This document shows positions 23,184 to 31,990 of a stretch of DNA of 47,782 bases, one piece after another; the first letter of the stretch is position 1; each line of letters begins with the position of its first letter. Below the pieces are notes generated by a model. That model searched no databases. It saw only the letters and a program-made list of their open reading frames with translations, and was not told the origin of the DNA. The translations under genes were made by a program, and so were the position numbers. Origin of the DNA: Clostridia bacterium (lineage in GTDB: Bacteria > Bacillota > Clostridia > Oscillospirales > Acutalibacteraceae); contig JAFQRY010000032.1 in NCBI GenBank assembly GCA_017409845.1, forward strand, positions 1 through 47,782, given 5' to 3'.

Positions 23184-24545
23184 TTACATTCCGAACTGTG
23201 AGGGATCAAATCCCTGGGGCATTCTGAATTTTTGCTTTCTGCGGCGTTTTCCGCCTTTTTTGCCGCCCATCTGCTTGAACATTTTCTGCATCTGTCTGAA
23301 CTGAGCGATGAGTCTGTTGACTTCCTCAATTGACTGACCGCAGCCGGCGGCGATTCTCTTTTTGCGAGAGGGATTGATGATATCGGGATTCTGACGCTCT
23401 TTTTCTGTCATCGAATAGATGATAGCCTTCATGCGGTCAAATTTGCGTTCATCAACCTCAATATCCTTTGCCTTGTTGCCGATACCCGGAATCATTGCAA
23501 GGATATCCTGAAGAGAACCCATTTTGCGGATCTGTTCGAACTGGTCGAGCAGGTCGTTGAAATCAAATTTATTCTGCATGAGCTTCTTTTCAAGCTCTTC
23601 CGCCTTCTTTTCGTCAATAGCCATTTCAGCTTTTTCGATAAGCGAAAGAACGTCGCCCATGCCGAGAATTCTTGAAGCCATTCTGTCGGGGTGGAAAACA
23701 TCGAGATTATCGAGCTTTTCGCCCATACCGACAAACTTGATGGGCTTGCCCGTTACGGCTCTTGCCGAAAGAGCGGCACCGCCTCGGGTGTCACCGTCAA
23801 GCTTTGTGAGAATCAGGCCGTCAATTCCGAGGGCTTCATCAAATGAAGTTGCAACGTTAACTGCATCCTGACCCGTCATGGCGTCAACAACAAGAAGAAT
23901 TTCATGCGGCTTTACCTCTGCCTTGACAGCCTTGAGCTCGTTCATGAGTTCTTCATCTATATGGAGACGGCCTGCGGTGTCGAGAATAACATAGTCGTGG
24001 CCGTGGTCCTTTGCAAATGAGATTGCCTCACGGGCAATTCTTACGGGGTCTGACTGACCCATTTCAAATACCGGTGCACCAACCTGCTCACCGACAACCT
24101 GGAGCTGCTTGATAGCTGCAGGACGGTAAATGTCGCACGCAACGAGCATGGGGCGGTGGTTTTCTTTTTTGAGCTTGAGTGCAAGCTTTGCACAGTGGGT
24201 TGTTTTACCCGAGCCCTGAAGACCGCACATGAGGATGACTGTCGGCGGATGGCTTGCGTATGCAAGACGGCTCTGAGTGCCGCCCATGAGGCTCACAAGC
24301 TCTTCCTTGACGATTTTGATAACCATCTGAGAGGGGGTGAGGCTCTCCATAACCTTTTCGCCGATTGCCTTTTCGGTTACGGTATTTGTGAAATCCTTGG
24401 CAACTTTATAGTTAACGTCAGCTTCAAGCAGAGCCATTCGCACTTCACGCATCGCACTGCGAACATCAGCTTCGGTAAGGCTGCCCTTGCTGCGTAAATT
24501 TTTAAACGCAGATTCGAGTCTGTCTGAAAGACCTTCAAATGCCAA
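23184..24545 (-). CDS. ffh: Signal recognition particle protein Ffh
   Basis: About 453 residues. N domain, then the G domain with CGLQGSGKTTHCAKLA (P loop), DTAGRLHIDEEL and LTKLDGDTRGG, then the Met-rich M domain (RQMQKMFKQMGGKKGGKRRR) that binds SRP RNA and signal peptides. It delivers nascent membrane proteins to FtsY at the membrane. The start is probably TTG, because that gives the family start MAFEGLSDRL and puts GAGGTG six bases upstream; a GTG three codons earlier sits on the ribosome site itself. Neither ftsY nor the SRP RNA gene was seen in the window. Confidence 0.96.
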   Translation of the reverse strand: MAFEGLSDRLESAFKNLRSKGSLTEADVRSAMREVRMALLEADVNYKVAKDFTNTVTEKAIGEKVMESLTPSQMVIKIVKEELVSLMGGTQSRLAYASHPPTVILMCGLQGSGKTTHCAKLALKLKKENHRPMLVACDIYRPAAIKQLQVVGEQVGAPVFEMGQSDPVRIAREAISFAKDHGHDYVILDTAGRLHIDEELMNELKAVKAEVKPHEILLVVDAMTGQDAVNVATSFDEALGIDGLILTKLDGDTRGGAALSARAVTGKPIKFVGMGEKLDNLDVFHPDRMASRILGMGDVLSLIEKAEMAIDEKKAEELEKKLMQNKFDFNDLLDQFEQIRKMGSLQDILAMIPGIGNKAKDIEVDERKFDRMKAIIYSMTEKERQNPDIINPSRKKRIAAGCGQSIEEVNRLIAQFRQMQKMFKQMGGKKGGKRRRKQKFRMPQGFDPSQFGM

Positions 24546-24585
24546 TTGTTTCACCTCTTATAATATATTAATAAATGTATGTATC

Positions 24586-24951
24586 TCAGCTTTCGAGAAG
24601 TGCCATTGCGGCGGCTTTGATACGCACGCTGCAATCGTTGATTTCTTTTGAAAGACTGTGACGCAGATTGTATTCGGAAATCTGATTTGAGCAATCAATG
24701 ATTTCGTTGAGGCTGCGGCGCATGTCTTCAAATCTTTTTGCAACTCCGAGACGGTTTTCCATCTCCTGAAGCTGGGTTTCGGCACGCTTTATTGCGTCAC
24801 GCACACCCTGACGGGTGATGCCTTCGTTTTCTGCAATTTCTGAGAGGGAAAGGTCGTCATTATAATAGTATTCCAAAAAATCACGCTGCTTTGCAGTGAG
24901 CATTTCACCGTAGAAATCAATGAGCACTGCCATTTCATAATTCTTTGCCAA
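24586..24951 (-). CDS. ylxM: YlxM/p13-like HTH protein
   Basis: 121 residues, TTG start with GGAGGG six bases upstream. Family start AVLIDFYGEMLTAKQRDFLEYYYNDDLSLSEIAE carries a sigma-70 region-4-like helix-turn-helix (ITRQGVRDAIKRAE). The conserved partner is ffh, here 40 bases downstream, and YlxM has been linked to SRP function and regulation of the operon. The coding DNA is preceded by a promoter and a strong terminator-like hairpin, so read-through may be controlled. Confidence 0.92.
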   Translation of the reverse strand: MAKNYEMAVLIDFYGEMLTAKQRDFLEYYYNDDLSLSEIAENEGITRQGVRDAIKRAETQLQEMENRLGVAKRFEDMRRSLNEIIDCSNQISEYNLRHSLSKEINDCSVRIKAAAMALLES

Positions 24952-25035
24952 TTCTGACCCTCCTTTCTCAAAATATAAAAAAGCGCAAAAAATAAGAGCC
25001 TCCGACGCCGGAAGAGTCAGAGAATCTTAACGCTG

Positions 25036-25074
25036 AAAAAACCGACCTGTAAAGTTAATCTGCTTTACAGGTCG
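25036..25074 (-). terminator. Leader hairpin with T-run before ylxM-ffh
   Basis: CGACCTGTAAAG pairs perfectly with CTTTACAGGTCG (12 bp, 8-nt loop); on the minus strand a GTTTTTT run follows. It is either the mutS2 operon terminator or an attenuator just downstream of the ylxM promoter; the predicted start point near 25070 falls in its first arm. Confidence 0.75.
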
Positions 25075-25076
25075 AT

Positions 25077-25106
25077 ATTATACTATAAAGTAAGTGCGAT
25101 TGTCAA
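25077..25106 (-). promoter_or_regulatory. ylxM-ffh operon promoter
   Basis: Minus-strand TTGACA (25101-25106), 18-bp spacer, TATAAT (25077-25082). Both hexamers match consensus. Confidence 0.75.
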
Positions 25107-25306
25107 GTGTTATTTTTACAGCATTTCCACCGCTTTTTCACCTTTTTCTCACATTTCAGACAAAAACGCGTGGATAAAACCACGGATAGTGGAAAAATGC
25201 GGTCTCAAACACAAGATATATCCACTTTTTCACATTTGAAAAGTGGAAAACTTTTTGCACACGCTGTCGGTGTTTCATGGTTGTAAAGGCAAACAGCTTT
25301 ACGAAA

Positions 25307-27700
25307 TCACTTCAAAATAACTATTGTAACGCCGTCCTCGCCCTCGCCGTAAAGACCGAGTCTGCTCGATTTTACATAGGGAGAAGCCTTGAGGTAGCGT
25401 GTGACCGCAGTGCGGAGGGCTCCCGTGCCCTTGCCGTGGACTATTGTGAATTCGTTAAGCCCCGTGCGAAGCCCCATATCAATGAATCTGTCAAGCTCAA
25501 TGAGGCAGTCATCAACCGTCATTCCTCTCAGGTCAAGGCGTGTTGATGCCGTGAGATTAAGGCGGCTTTCGCCCTGAAGACGTGCGGTTGATTTCGTTTC
25601 CTTTTTCTTGGGAGCGTTTTCGCAAAGTCTGAGATTTGAGAGCTTTACCCTTGTTTTGATTGAGCCTGCCTGCACCTCAACATTGCCGTTTTTATCGGCA
25701 GGGGAGAGCACCTTTGCGGTTTTTGCGATGTCACGGATGATAACCGTATCGCCTGCAACAAGAGGACGGGGGAGCACATAATCCTTATCGTCATCATCAA
25801 TGCCGATAATCGGGTCAGCGGCAGAGTCAATGGATTCAATGCCTTTTCGCACGAGCGATTTTGCACGTCTTGCAAGCTCGGCGGCATCCTTGGTTTTCTG
25901 CTGCTCTTTTTTAAGCTTATCGAGCTCCTGCATGAGAGCGTATGCTTCACGCTTTGCGTTTTCAACAACCCTCATTGCCTGACCTCTGGCTTTTTCGAGC
26001 TCCTTTTCGCGGAGCTGATTGATTTCTTCACGGAGCTTTTCGGCATCGGCTTTTTCTTTGTCCGCCTTGTCGGAAAGCTGCTTTGCACGGTCATATTCAT
26101 CTTCCATGCGGCGGCGTGTTTCTTCAAGACGGTCAACAACATTTTCAAAAGCCTTGTTTTCGCTTGAAACGAGCTCGGCTGCTCTGTTGATGACGGACAT
26201 ATCAAGACCGAGCTTTTCGCTGATTGCAAGAGCATTTGATTTGCCCGGCACACCGATAAGAAGGCGGTAGGTTGGGCGGAGGGTTGCAACATCAAATTCG
26301 CAGCAGCCGTTTTCAACTCCCGGAGTTTCGAGTGCATATGCCTTCAGCTCCGCATAGTGGGTTGTAGCGGCTATTTTCGCACCCTTAAAATGAAGAGCTT
26401 CGAGAATGGCAATTGCAAGTGCCGCACCCTCAACGGGGTCGGTGCCCGCACCCAATTCGTCGATAAGAATAAGGCTGCTTTCGTCGGCTTCGTTGAATAT
26501 ATCAATGATTGTTGTCATGTGAGCCGAGAAGGTCGAAAGTGACTGCTCGATTGACTGCTCATCACCGATATCCGAAAGAATTTTATTGAAAACGGAAATT
26601 TCGCTTCGGTCGCCTGCAGGAATCATAAGTCCGCACATCGCCATCATCGAAAGCAGACCGAGGGTTTTGATTGAAACGGTTTTACCGCCCGTGTTGGGGC
26701 CCGTTATGACAAGGGTATCGAAATCCTTGCCGAGCATGATGTCAACGGGAACAACCTTTTTCGGGTCGATGAGAGGATGCCTTGCCGCCCTGAGATTGAT
26801 GATTCCCTTGTCGTTGAGAATCGGCGGAGCGGCTTTGAGCTTATAGGCATACTGTGCCTTTGCAAAAATAAGATTGAGCTCAAGTGCACATTCATAGCTG
26901 TTTTTGATGCTCTGGGCAAAATCGCCTGCAGAAGCGGAAAGCTCGGCAAGAATACGCTCGATTTCTTCACGCTCCTTTGTCTGGAGCACACGGATTTCAT
27001 TATTTGCTTCAACAACCGCCATCGGCTCGATGAAAACGGTTGCACCGCTTGCCGAAGTATCGTGAACAAGACCTGCAACCTCATTGCGGTGCTCACTCTT
27101 GACGGGCACAACATATCTGCCGTTACGCTGAGTGATGATATTTTCCTGCAGGAATTTTGAATGTGCCTGCGAACGGGAAAATTTATCAAGCTGCTCTCTG
27201 ACCTTTGCTTCCTGACGGCGGATTTTGCGTCTTATGTCGGCAAGAGTCGGGGATGCGTTGTCTGAAATTTCTTCTTCGGAAATAATTGCGTTGAATATTG
27301 CACTTTCGAGAAATTTGTTGGGAGAGAGTGCGTTGAAAAGCGGATCGAGCACGCTCTGAACGCCTGCGTTTGATGCTCTCCACTGAGAAAGAGTGCGTAT
27401 CACCCTTAAAACTCCGCCGATATCAAGCAGCTCACGGGTGTTGAGAACGCTGCCTGCGTTTGCACGGCTGAGTGCGTTATTTACATTTTTCAGACCGCCG
27501 AAGGAGGGGCCGCCGAAACGGGCAAGAAGCATGTGTGCATCAACGGTCTGACTGAGCAAAGCCCTTGCAAGGTCAAGGTTGCTTTCGGGCTTAAGATGCA
27601 GGGCGTTATAGCGTGCATCATCGCAGCTTGTGAATTCCGCAAGCCTTTCGAGCACCTTGTCAAATTCAATTGACTTTGCATGTTTATCGAATGAATTCAT
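25307..27700 (-). CDS. mutS2: Endonuclease MutS2 with Smr domain
   Basis: 797 residues. MutS-like core and ATPase domains with Walker A ITGPNTGGKTVSIKT and Walker B-type SLILIDELGAGTDPVEGAA, a long coiled coil at about 500-640, and a C-terminal Smr nuclease domain (LDLRGMTVDDCLIELD; IVHGKGTGALRTAV). The mismatch-recognition domain of MutS is absent, as expected. MutS2 suppresses recombination and in some Firmicutes acts on collided ribosomes. The ATG used has AAAGGAG seven bases upstream; a start eight codons earlier is rejected. It is last in a minus-strand run that begins with the FHA gene. Confidence 0.95.
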   Translation of the reverse strand: MNSFDKHAKSIEFDKVLERLAEFTSCDDARYNALHLKPESNLDLARALLSQTVDAHMLLARFGGPSFGGLKNVNNALSRANAGSVLNTRELLDIGGVLRVIRTLSQWRASNAGVQSVLDPLFNALSPNKFLESAIFNAIISEEEISDNASPTLADIRRKIRRQEAKVREQLDKFSRSQAHSKFLQENIITQRNGRYVVPVKSEHRNEVAGLVHDTSASGATVFIEPMAVVEANNEIRVLQTKEREEIERILAELSASAGDFAQSIKNSYECALELNLIFAKAQYAYKLKAAPPILNDKGIINLRAARHPLIDPKKVVPVDIMLGKDFDTLVITGPNTGGKTVSIKTLGLLSMMAMCGLMIPAGDRSEISVFNKILSDIGDEQSIEQSLSTFSAHMTTIIDIFNEADESSLILIDELGAGTDPVEGAALAIAILEALHFKGAKIAATTHYAELKAYALETPGVENGCCEFDVATLRPTYRLLIGVPGKSNALAISEKLGLDMSVINRAAELVSSENKAFENVVDRLEETRRRMEDEYDRAKQLSDKADKEKADAEKLREEINQLREKELEKARGQAMRVVENAKREAYALMQELDKLKKEQQKTKDAAELARRAKSLVRKGIESIDSAADPIIGIDDDDKDYVLPRPLVAGDTVIIRDIAKTAKVLSPADKNGNVEVQAGSIKTRVKLSNLRLCENAPKKKETKSTARLQGESRLNLTASTRLDLRGMTVDDCLIELDRFIDMGLRTGLNEFTIVHGKGTGALRTAVTRYLKASPYVKSSRLGLYGEGEDGVTIVILK

Positions 27701-27730
27701 TTTAAAACTCCTTTGAATAATCAAGAGCTT

Positions 27731-28660
27731 TTAATATTCTTCTTCTGTTTCACTTTCCTCTTCCGAGGTTTCTTCTTCGGTTATGATTTCGCCGTTTTCA
27801 TCGGTAAGAGGCTCGGTTGTTATGATTTCACCGTTTTCGTCGGTGAGGGGCTCGGTTGTTATGATTTCACCGTTTTCATCCGTTGCGGGAACGGTTGAGG
27901 TTTCTGTTTCGGCAGGGATAAGGGTGGTCGGCTCCGGCTCGGGCAGAGGCTCTTCCCTGCGTTTTGTGGTGCCGATAACCTCCTGACCGTCGGTTGACTG
28001 GATGGATGAAACATACATCATTCCGCCGCTGCGTTCACGAAGGGTTATTTTCATATATTTATCGGGCTCGGGAGCGGTGTATTCGCCGTCTGCAACCTGA
28101 ACCCATGCACTGTTGCCGATATATCCGACGCTGAGGATGAGCGAGCTGCCCTGCTCCTCAATGGTATAAACCTTGGGCGTATATGCGGATTCAACGCCCG
28201 TGATGGGAAGAATATAGCTCTTTAATGCCGCATCATATGTTATATCGTAATCGCTCATGTCGATTGACGAATGCATTGCTGCAATGTCGATTTCCGTTCC
28301 GAAAAGACTGACGAAATATTTTTCGATATCCGCCTGAGGAACAACGATTCCGAAATTTTCGCCCTCGGAATAGGGATATTTGTCAGCACCGTCTTCGCTC
28401 ATAAGAAGAGCCCAGACCGCACTGTTGAGAAGCTGGGAAACATCTGCCTGTGTAAGGTCATCAAACGGGTCAGGATCAAACATTACCACGGGCTTGAGCA
28501 TTTCCTCATATTCTTTTTTATCTGCAGTTTTGTCGGTAAGATTCTTAACGGTATCAATTGAAAAATCAACTACGGTCACAAGACCGATTATCGCAAGAAT
28601 AATTGCGATTACTCCGACGGGGAACGCAAGCTTATTCTTTTTTCTTTTTCTTGCTGCCAT
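27731..28660 (-). CDS. Membrane-anchored protein with acidic 13-residue repeats
   Basis: 309 residues. A basic start (MAARKRKKNKL) and one membrane helix (VGVIAIILAIIGLVTVVDF) are followed by an extracellular domain of about 190 residues that I do not recognise. After a Pro/Glu linker come three copies of TDENGEIITTEPL and a poly-Glu tail. The repeat DNA is nearly identical (39-bp units), so copy number may vary. It lies 19 bases after proA and 30 before mutS2, with a GGAGGATAAA site. A role at the cell surface or division site is only a guess. Confidence 0.7.
   Translation of the reverse strand: MAARKRKKNKLAFPVGVIAIILAIIGLVTVVDFSIDTVKNLTDKTADKKEYEEMLKPVVMFDPDPFDDLTQADVSQLLNSAVWALLMSEDGADKYPYSEGENFGIVVPQADIEKYFVSLFGTEIDIAAMHSSIDMSDYDITYDAALKSYILPITGVESAYTPKVYTIEEQGSSLILSVGYIGNSAWVQVADGEYTAPEPDKYMKITLRERSGGMMYVSSIQSTDGQEVIGTTKRREEPLPEPEPTTLIPAETETSTVPATDENGEIITTEPLTDENGEIITTEPLTDENGEIITEEETSEEESETEEEY
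27768..27890 (-). repeat. 39-bp in-frame tandem repeats
   Basis: Three nearly identical 39-bp units, two full and one shortened, encode TDENGEIITTEPL repeats. Only single-base differences separate the copies, such as tcg/tca in the middle of the unit. Confidence 0.7.
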
Positions 28661-28679
28661 AATTTATCCTCCGTTTATC

Positions 28680-29924
28680 TTAGCGGATTTGTCCGTTGCC
28701 GCTGATAACATATTTTGAGCTTACCATATGGGCAATGCCGAGGGGACCTCTTGCATGAAGCTTCTGGGTGGAAATTCCGATTTCAGCACCAAAGCCGAAT
28801 TCTCCGCCGTCGGTGAAGCGTGTTGAAGCGTTGACATAAACCGCGGCAGAGTCAACCTCAGATTTGAATTTTTCGGCAGCGGCATAGCTGTCGGTAACAA
28901 TCGCTTCGCTGTGACCCGTGCTGTGACATGCGATATGTGCAATTGCTTCATCAATATCCGTAACAGTTTTAACGCTGATGATGTAGTCGAGATATTCGGT
29001 ATCCCAGTCCTCCTCCGTTGCGGGAACGGCATAGGGGAGAATTTCGCATACTGCCTCGTCGCCTCTGATTTCAACATTCTTTTCTTTGAGTCTTTCGCCG
29101 ATAATCAGAAGAGCTTCTTCTGCGATATCCTTGTGGATGAGCAGGCTTTCGCAGGCGTTGCAGACCGAAACACGGGATGCCTTGGCGTTTGCAACAATAT
29201 CTGCCGCCATTTCTATATCCGCATCCGCATCAACATAAATGTGGCAGTTGCCCACACCCGTTTCAATAACGGGAACGGTTGCGTTTTCAACAACGGAGCG
29301 GATAAGACCCGCACCGCCTCTGGGAATGAGAAGGTCAACATAGCCGTTGAGCTTCATAAGCTCTGTTGCAGCCTGCCTTGAAATATTGTCAATAAGAATT
29401 ATACAGTCCTCGGGAAGACCCGACTCCGCAAGGGCATTACGCATGACTGCGGCGATTGCCTTGTTTGAATTTATTGCTTCCTTGCCGCCCTTGAGGATAA
29501 CGGAGTTGCCTGCCTTGAGGCAGATTGCGGCGGCATCGGCAGTAACATTGGGTCTTGCTTCAAAAATAACGGCAATAACACCGATGGGTACGGCGACTTT
29601 TTCTATTTTAAGACCGTTGGGTCTTGTTTCACCCCAAAGAACCTTGCCGACGGGATTTTCGCTTGATGCAACCTGACGCATTCCCTGAGCCATGCCCGAA
29701 ATGCGGTCGTGGGTGAGGGTGAGTCTGTCAATCATCGCTTGAGCCATGTCGTTTTCGGCTGCGGCACGGATATCCTTTGAATTTTCTTCGAGAATGTAGT
29801 TTGCGTTTTTTTCGAGGGCGGCTGCAATTGCGTTGAGTGCCTTGTCGATAACGGCACCGCCTGCGGTTGCAAGTGTTCTCTGAGCCTGCTTTGAGCGTGC
29901 TCCGATATTTATCATGTCACTCAT
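28680..29924 (-). CDS. proA: Gamma-glutamyl phosphate reductase
   Basis: 414 residues, full length. It reduces gamma-glutamyl phosphate to glutamate semialdehyde with NADPH, second step of proline synthesis. Aldehyde-dehydrogenase fold with the catalytic cysteine in VSVCNACESLL and family stretches IFEARPNVTADAAAICLKAGN and FTDGGEFGFGAEIGIST. A GGAGG site precedes the start, which is one base after the proB stop. No proC was seen in the window. Confidence 0.96.
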   Translation of the reverse strand: MSDMINIGARSKQAQRTLATAGGAVIDKALNAIAAALEKNANYILEENSKDIRAAAENDMAQAMIDRLTLTHDRISGMAQGMRQVASSENPVGKVLWGETRPNGLKIEKVAVPIGVIAVIFEARPNVTADAAAICLKAGNSVILKGGKEAINSNKAIAAVMRNALAESGLPEDCIILIDNISRQAATELMKLNGYVDLLIPRGGAGLIRSVVENATVPVIETGVGNCHIYVDADADIEMAADIVANAKASRVSVCNACESLLIHKDIAEEALLIIGERLKEKNVEIRGDEAVCEILPYAVPATEEDWDTEYLDYIISVKTVTDIDEAIAHIACHSTGHSEAIVTDSYAAAEKFKSEVDSAAVYVNASTRFTDGGEFGFGAEIGISTQKLHARGPLGIAHMVSSKYVISGNGQIR

Positions 29925-29925
29925 T

Positions 29926-30723
29926 TTATTTTTCCTCCGTGTGTGCTTTGAAGAGTGTGCCTATCTGTCTGCCGTCGAGGAGCTTATAGATATCCTCGGG
30001 GTCTTCGCCGTTCATAACAACCGTGTCAATTCCTGCTGCCGAAGCAATCTGTGCCGCATGAAGCTTGGTTATCATTCCGCCCGTACCGCGGTTTGTTCCC
30101 GTGCCGCCTGCAAGGGCAAGAATATCATCGGTTATTTCGTCAACGCAGTGGATGAGTACGGCATTTTCGTCTTCTCTGGGATTTGCACTGAAAAGACCTT
30201 CAATATCGGTAAGGATAATAAGCATATCGGCATCAACGATTTCCGCAACATGAGCTGAAAGACTGTCGTTATCGCCGTAAACAATTTCTTCAACGGCAAC
30301 GCTGTCGTTTTCGTTGACAACGGGAATTGCACCGTATTCAAACAGCTTCATAAAAGTGTTGCGGAGATTTGAGTGTCTTTCTTTATTTTCAAAGTCGCCC
30401 TTGGTAACAAGAAGCTGACCCGTTATGTTGCCGTATTCGCCGAAAAATTTGTCATAAAGAAACATCAGCTCGCACTGACCGACTGTTGCTGCCGCCTGCT
30501 TGCCAGAGGTATCTTTGGGTCTTTCTTTAAGACCGAGCTTGCCGACGCCTACGCCGATTGCACCCGAGGTGACAAGCACGATTTCTCTGCCTGCGTTTTT
30601 AAGGTCGCTGAGCACCTGAGCAAGCTTTGACATGCGGCGGATATTGATTTTGCCTGTATCATAAGTGAGGGTTGAGGTGCCTACTTTTATGACTATTCTT
30701 TTTGCTTCTTTTTTGTTGATCAT
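29926..30723 (-). CDS. proB: Glutamate 5-kinase (short form, no PUA domain)
   Basis: 265 residues. Amino-acid-kinase fold with RIVIKVGTSTLTYDTGKI at the start, LVTSGAIGVGVGKLGL and NENDSVAVEEI. It phosphorylates glutamate at the gamma carboxyl, the feedback-controlled first step of proline synthesis. The protein stops after the kinase domain (TNRGTGGMITKLHAAQIA ... LFKAHTEEK), so the RNA-binding-like PUA domain of E. coli ProB is absent. I take the ATG with GAAGGG eight bases upstream; a longer reading into the peptidase gene is rejected. It begins one base after the M16 stop. Confidence 0.95.
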   Translation of the reverse strand: MINKKEAKRIVIKVGTSTLTYDTGKINIRRMSKLAQVLSDLKNAGREIVLVTSGAIGVGVGKLGLKERPKDTSGKQAAATVGQCELMFLYDKFFGEYGNITGQLLVTKGDFENKERHSNLRNTFMKLFEYGAIPVVNENDSVAVEEIVYGDNDSLSAHVAEIVDADMLIILTDIEGLFSANPREDENAVLIHCVDEITDDILALAGGTGTNRGTGGMITKLHAAQIASAAGIDTVVMNGEDPEDIYKLLDGRQIGTLFKAHTEEK

Positions 30724-30724
30724 T

Positions 30725-31990
30725 TTAAATGCCCTTCTGTGATAAAAATTTTCTGTATTCATCGGGAGTGTGAACATTTCCGACGGCACAGAGTGAAATT
30801 TTGTTAAGATTTATAATATTATCCGCACATTCACGGATTTCGTCTGCGGTAACGCTGCGGAGATTTGCGATTTTTTCATCGTCGCTTTCAATAAAGCCGT
30901 AGTTGAAGATTGACCTTGCGTTTCTTGAGGCTCTTGCCGAAACACTTTCACAGCCCATGACAAAGCCCGAAACAATATGCTCCTTAGCAACGGCAACATC
31001 CTTTTCGGTTACGAGATCCGGAAAATCAGAAAGGATTTTTACCGTTTCTTTAAGTGCTCTTTCCTCTGAATTTCTGCTCAGACCCATATCAATCATAAGA
31101 AGTCCCGTGTTTTTGTGGCTGAAGCTTGAGCAGTCAACCGAATAAACAAGACCGAGCCTTTCGCGGAGAGTCTGAAAAAGCTTTGAGGAGGAGCCGCCCG
31201 AAAGAATGGAAGCAACAAAGGATGCTGTTCTGCAGCCCTTTCTGTCCGAAACAGGGAGACCCTCGAAGCCGAGGATAAGCTGATTCTGTGAAAAATCCTT
31301 TTCAACCGTGACGAATGATGGGTGATATATTGCAGTGGGGTGAACGGTTTCGAATCCCGTGTTTTTCATTGAACCGAAATATTTTTCGCATATTGAAATA
31401 ACTTCTTTTTCATTGAAATTGCCCGAAAAGCTGACAATCATTCTTTCGGGAACATAGAATTTTTTCAGGTGAGCAGAGAGCATATCCCTTGTTACGGCAT
31501 CAACTGTTTCTTCGCTGCCGAGGATGTTGCTTGCAAGCATGCTGCCCTTCCACACATTTTCATAGTATGTATCCGCACATAAATCCTCGGGGCTGTCTTT
31601 ATACATGGCGATTTCTTCTTTGATAACGCCTTTTTCAAGCTCGATATCCGCTTCGTCAAGCTTTGAAGCCGTAAGAATATCGCAGATGATATCGAGAGCC
31701 TTCGGAAGATGCTCGGTAAGGGTGTGTGCATAAAAATAGGTCATGGTAGAGGTGGTGTAAGCGTTTACTCTGCCGCCGATTTCATCCATTTCAACGGCAA
31801 GGTCAAGTGCACTTCTTCTCTGAGTGCCCCTGAAAAGCATGTGTTCGATAAAATGCGAGATTCCCGCAGTCTGAGGCGTTTCATAGCCCGAGCCGCTTGA
31901 AATCATAATGCCGAATGCACAGGTGCGCAAGGAAGTATTTTTATCAAGGACAATTCGCAGTCCGTTTTCAAGAGTGATAATTTCTGTCAT
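30725..31990 (-). CDS. M16 family zinc peptidase
   Basis: 421 residues, one M16 two-domain unit. The inverted zinc motif HFIEH is seen in GISHFIEHMLFRGT, with the distal glutamate in ELEKGVIKEEIAM. The second half contains the FSGNFNEKE strand typical of processing-peptidase-like members. Bacterial M16 subunits often work in pairs; only this one, with a complete active site, is present, so it may act as a homodimer. The ATG overlaps the FHA stop (ATGA), so translation is coupled. Being placed between an FHA protein and proBA is not an arrangement I know. Confidence 0.9.
   Translation of the reverse strand: MTEIITLENGLRIVLDKNTSLRTCAFGIMISSGSGYETPQTAGISHFIEHMLFRGTQRRSALDLAVEMDEIGGRVNAYTTSTMTYFYAHTLTEHLPKALDIICDILTASKLDEADIELEKGVIKEEIAMYKDSPEDLCADTYYENVWKGSMLASNILGSEETVDAVTRDMLSAHLKKFYVPERMIVSFSGNFNEKEVISICEKYFGSMKNTGFETVHPTAIYHPSFVTVEKDFSQNQLILGFEGLPVSDRKGCRTASFVASILSGGSSSKLFQTLRERLGLVYSVDCSSFSHKNTGLLMIDMGLSRNSEERALKETVKILSDFPDLVTEKDVAVAKEHIVSGFVMGCESVSARASRNARSIFNYGFIESDDEKIANLRSVTADEIRECADNIINLNKISLCAVGNVHTPDEYRKFLSQKGI

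Larger units (their letters stand above)
24952..25306. other. mutS2-ylxM intergenic region
   Basis: A 355-base gap with no gene. From the mutS2 side it holds a GTAAAG/CTTTAC hairpin near 25278-25306, a TCCACTTTT/AAAAGTGGA hairpin at 25221-25247, five GTGGA(A/T)A-type motifs in either orientation, then the ylxM promoter, a terminator-like hairpin and the ylxM leader. I looked for SRP RNA and did not find its conserved loop. Confidence 0.5.

Noticed and set aside
25107-25306. Replication origin
   Set aside because: Some DnaA-box-like motifs exist, but there is no dnaA, dnaN or rpmH and the surrounding gene order is mutS2 and ffh.
24952-25306. SRP RNA gene next to ffh
   Set aside because: The conserved GGAA-tetraloop and AGCA-type bulge of SRP RNA were not found.
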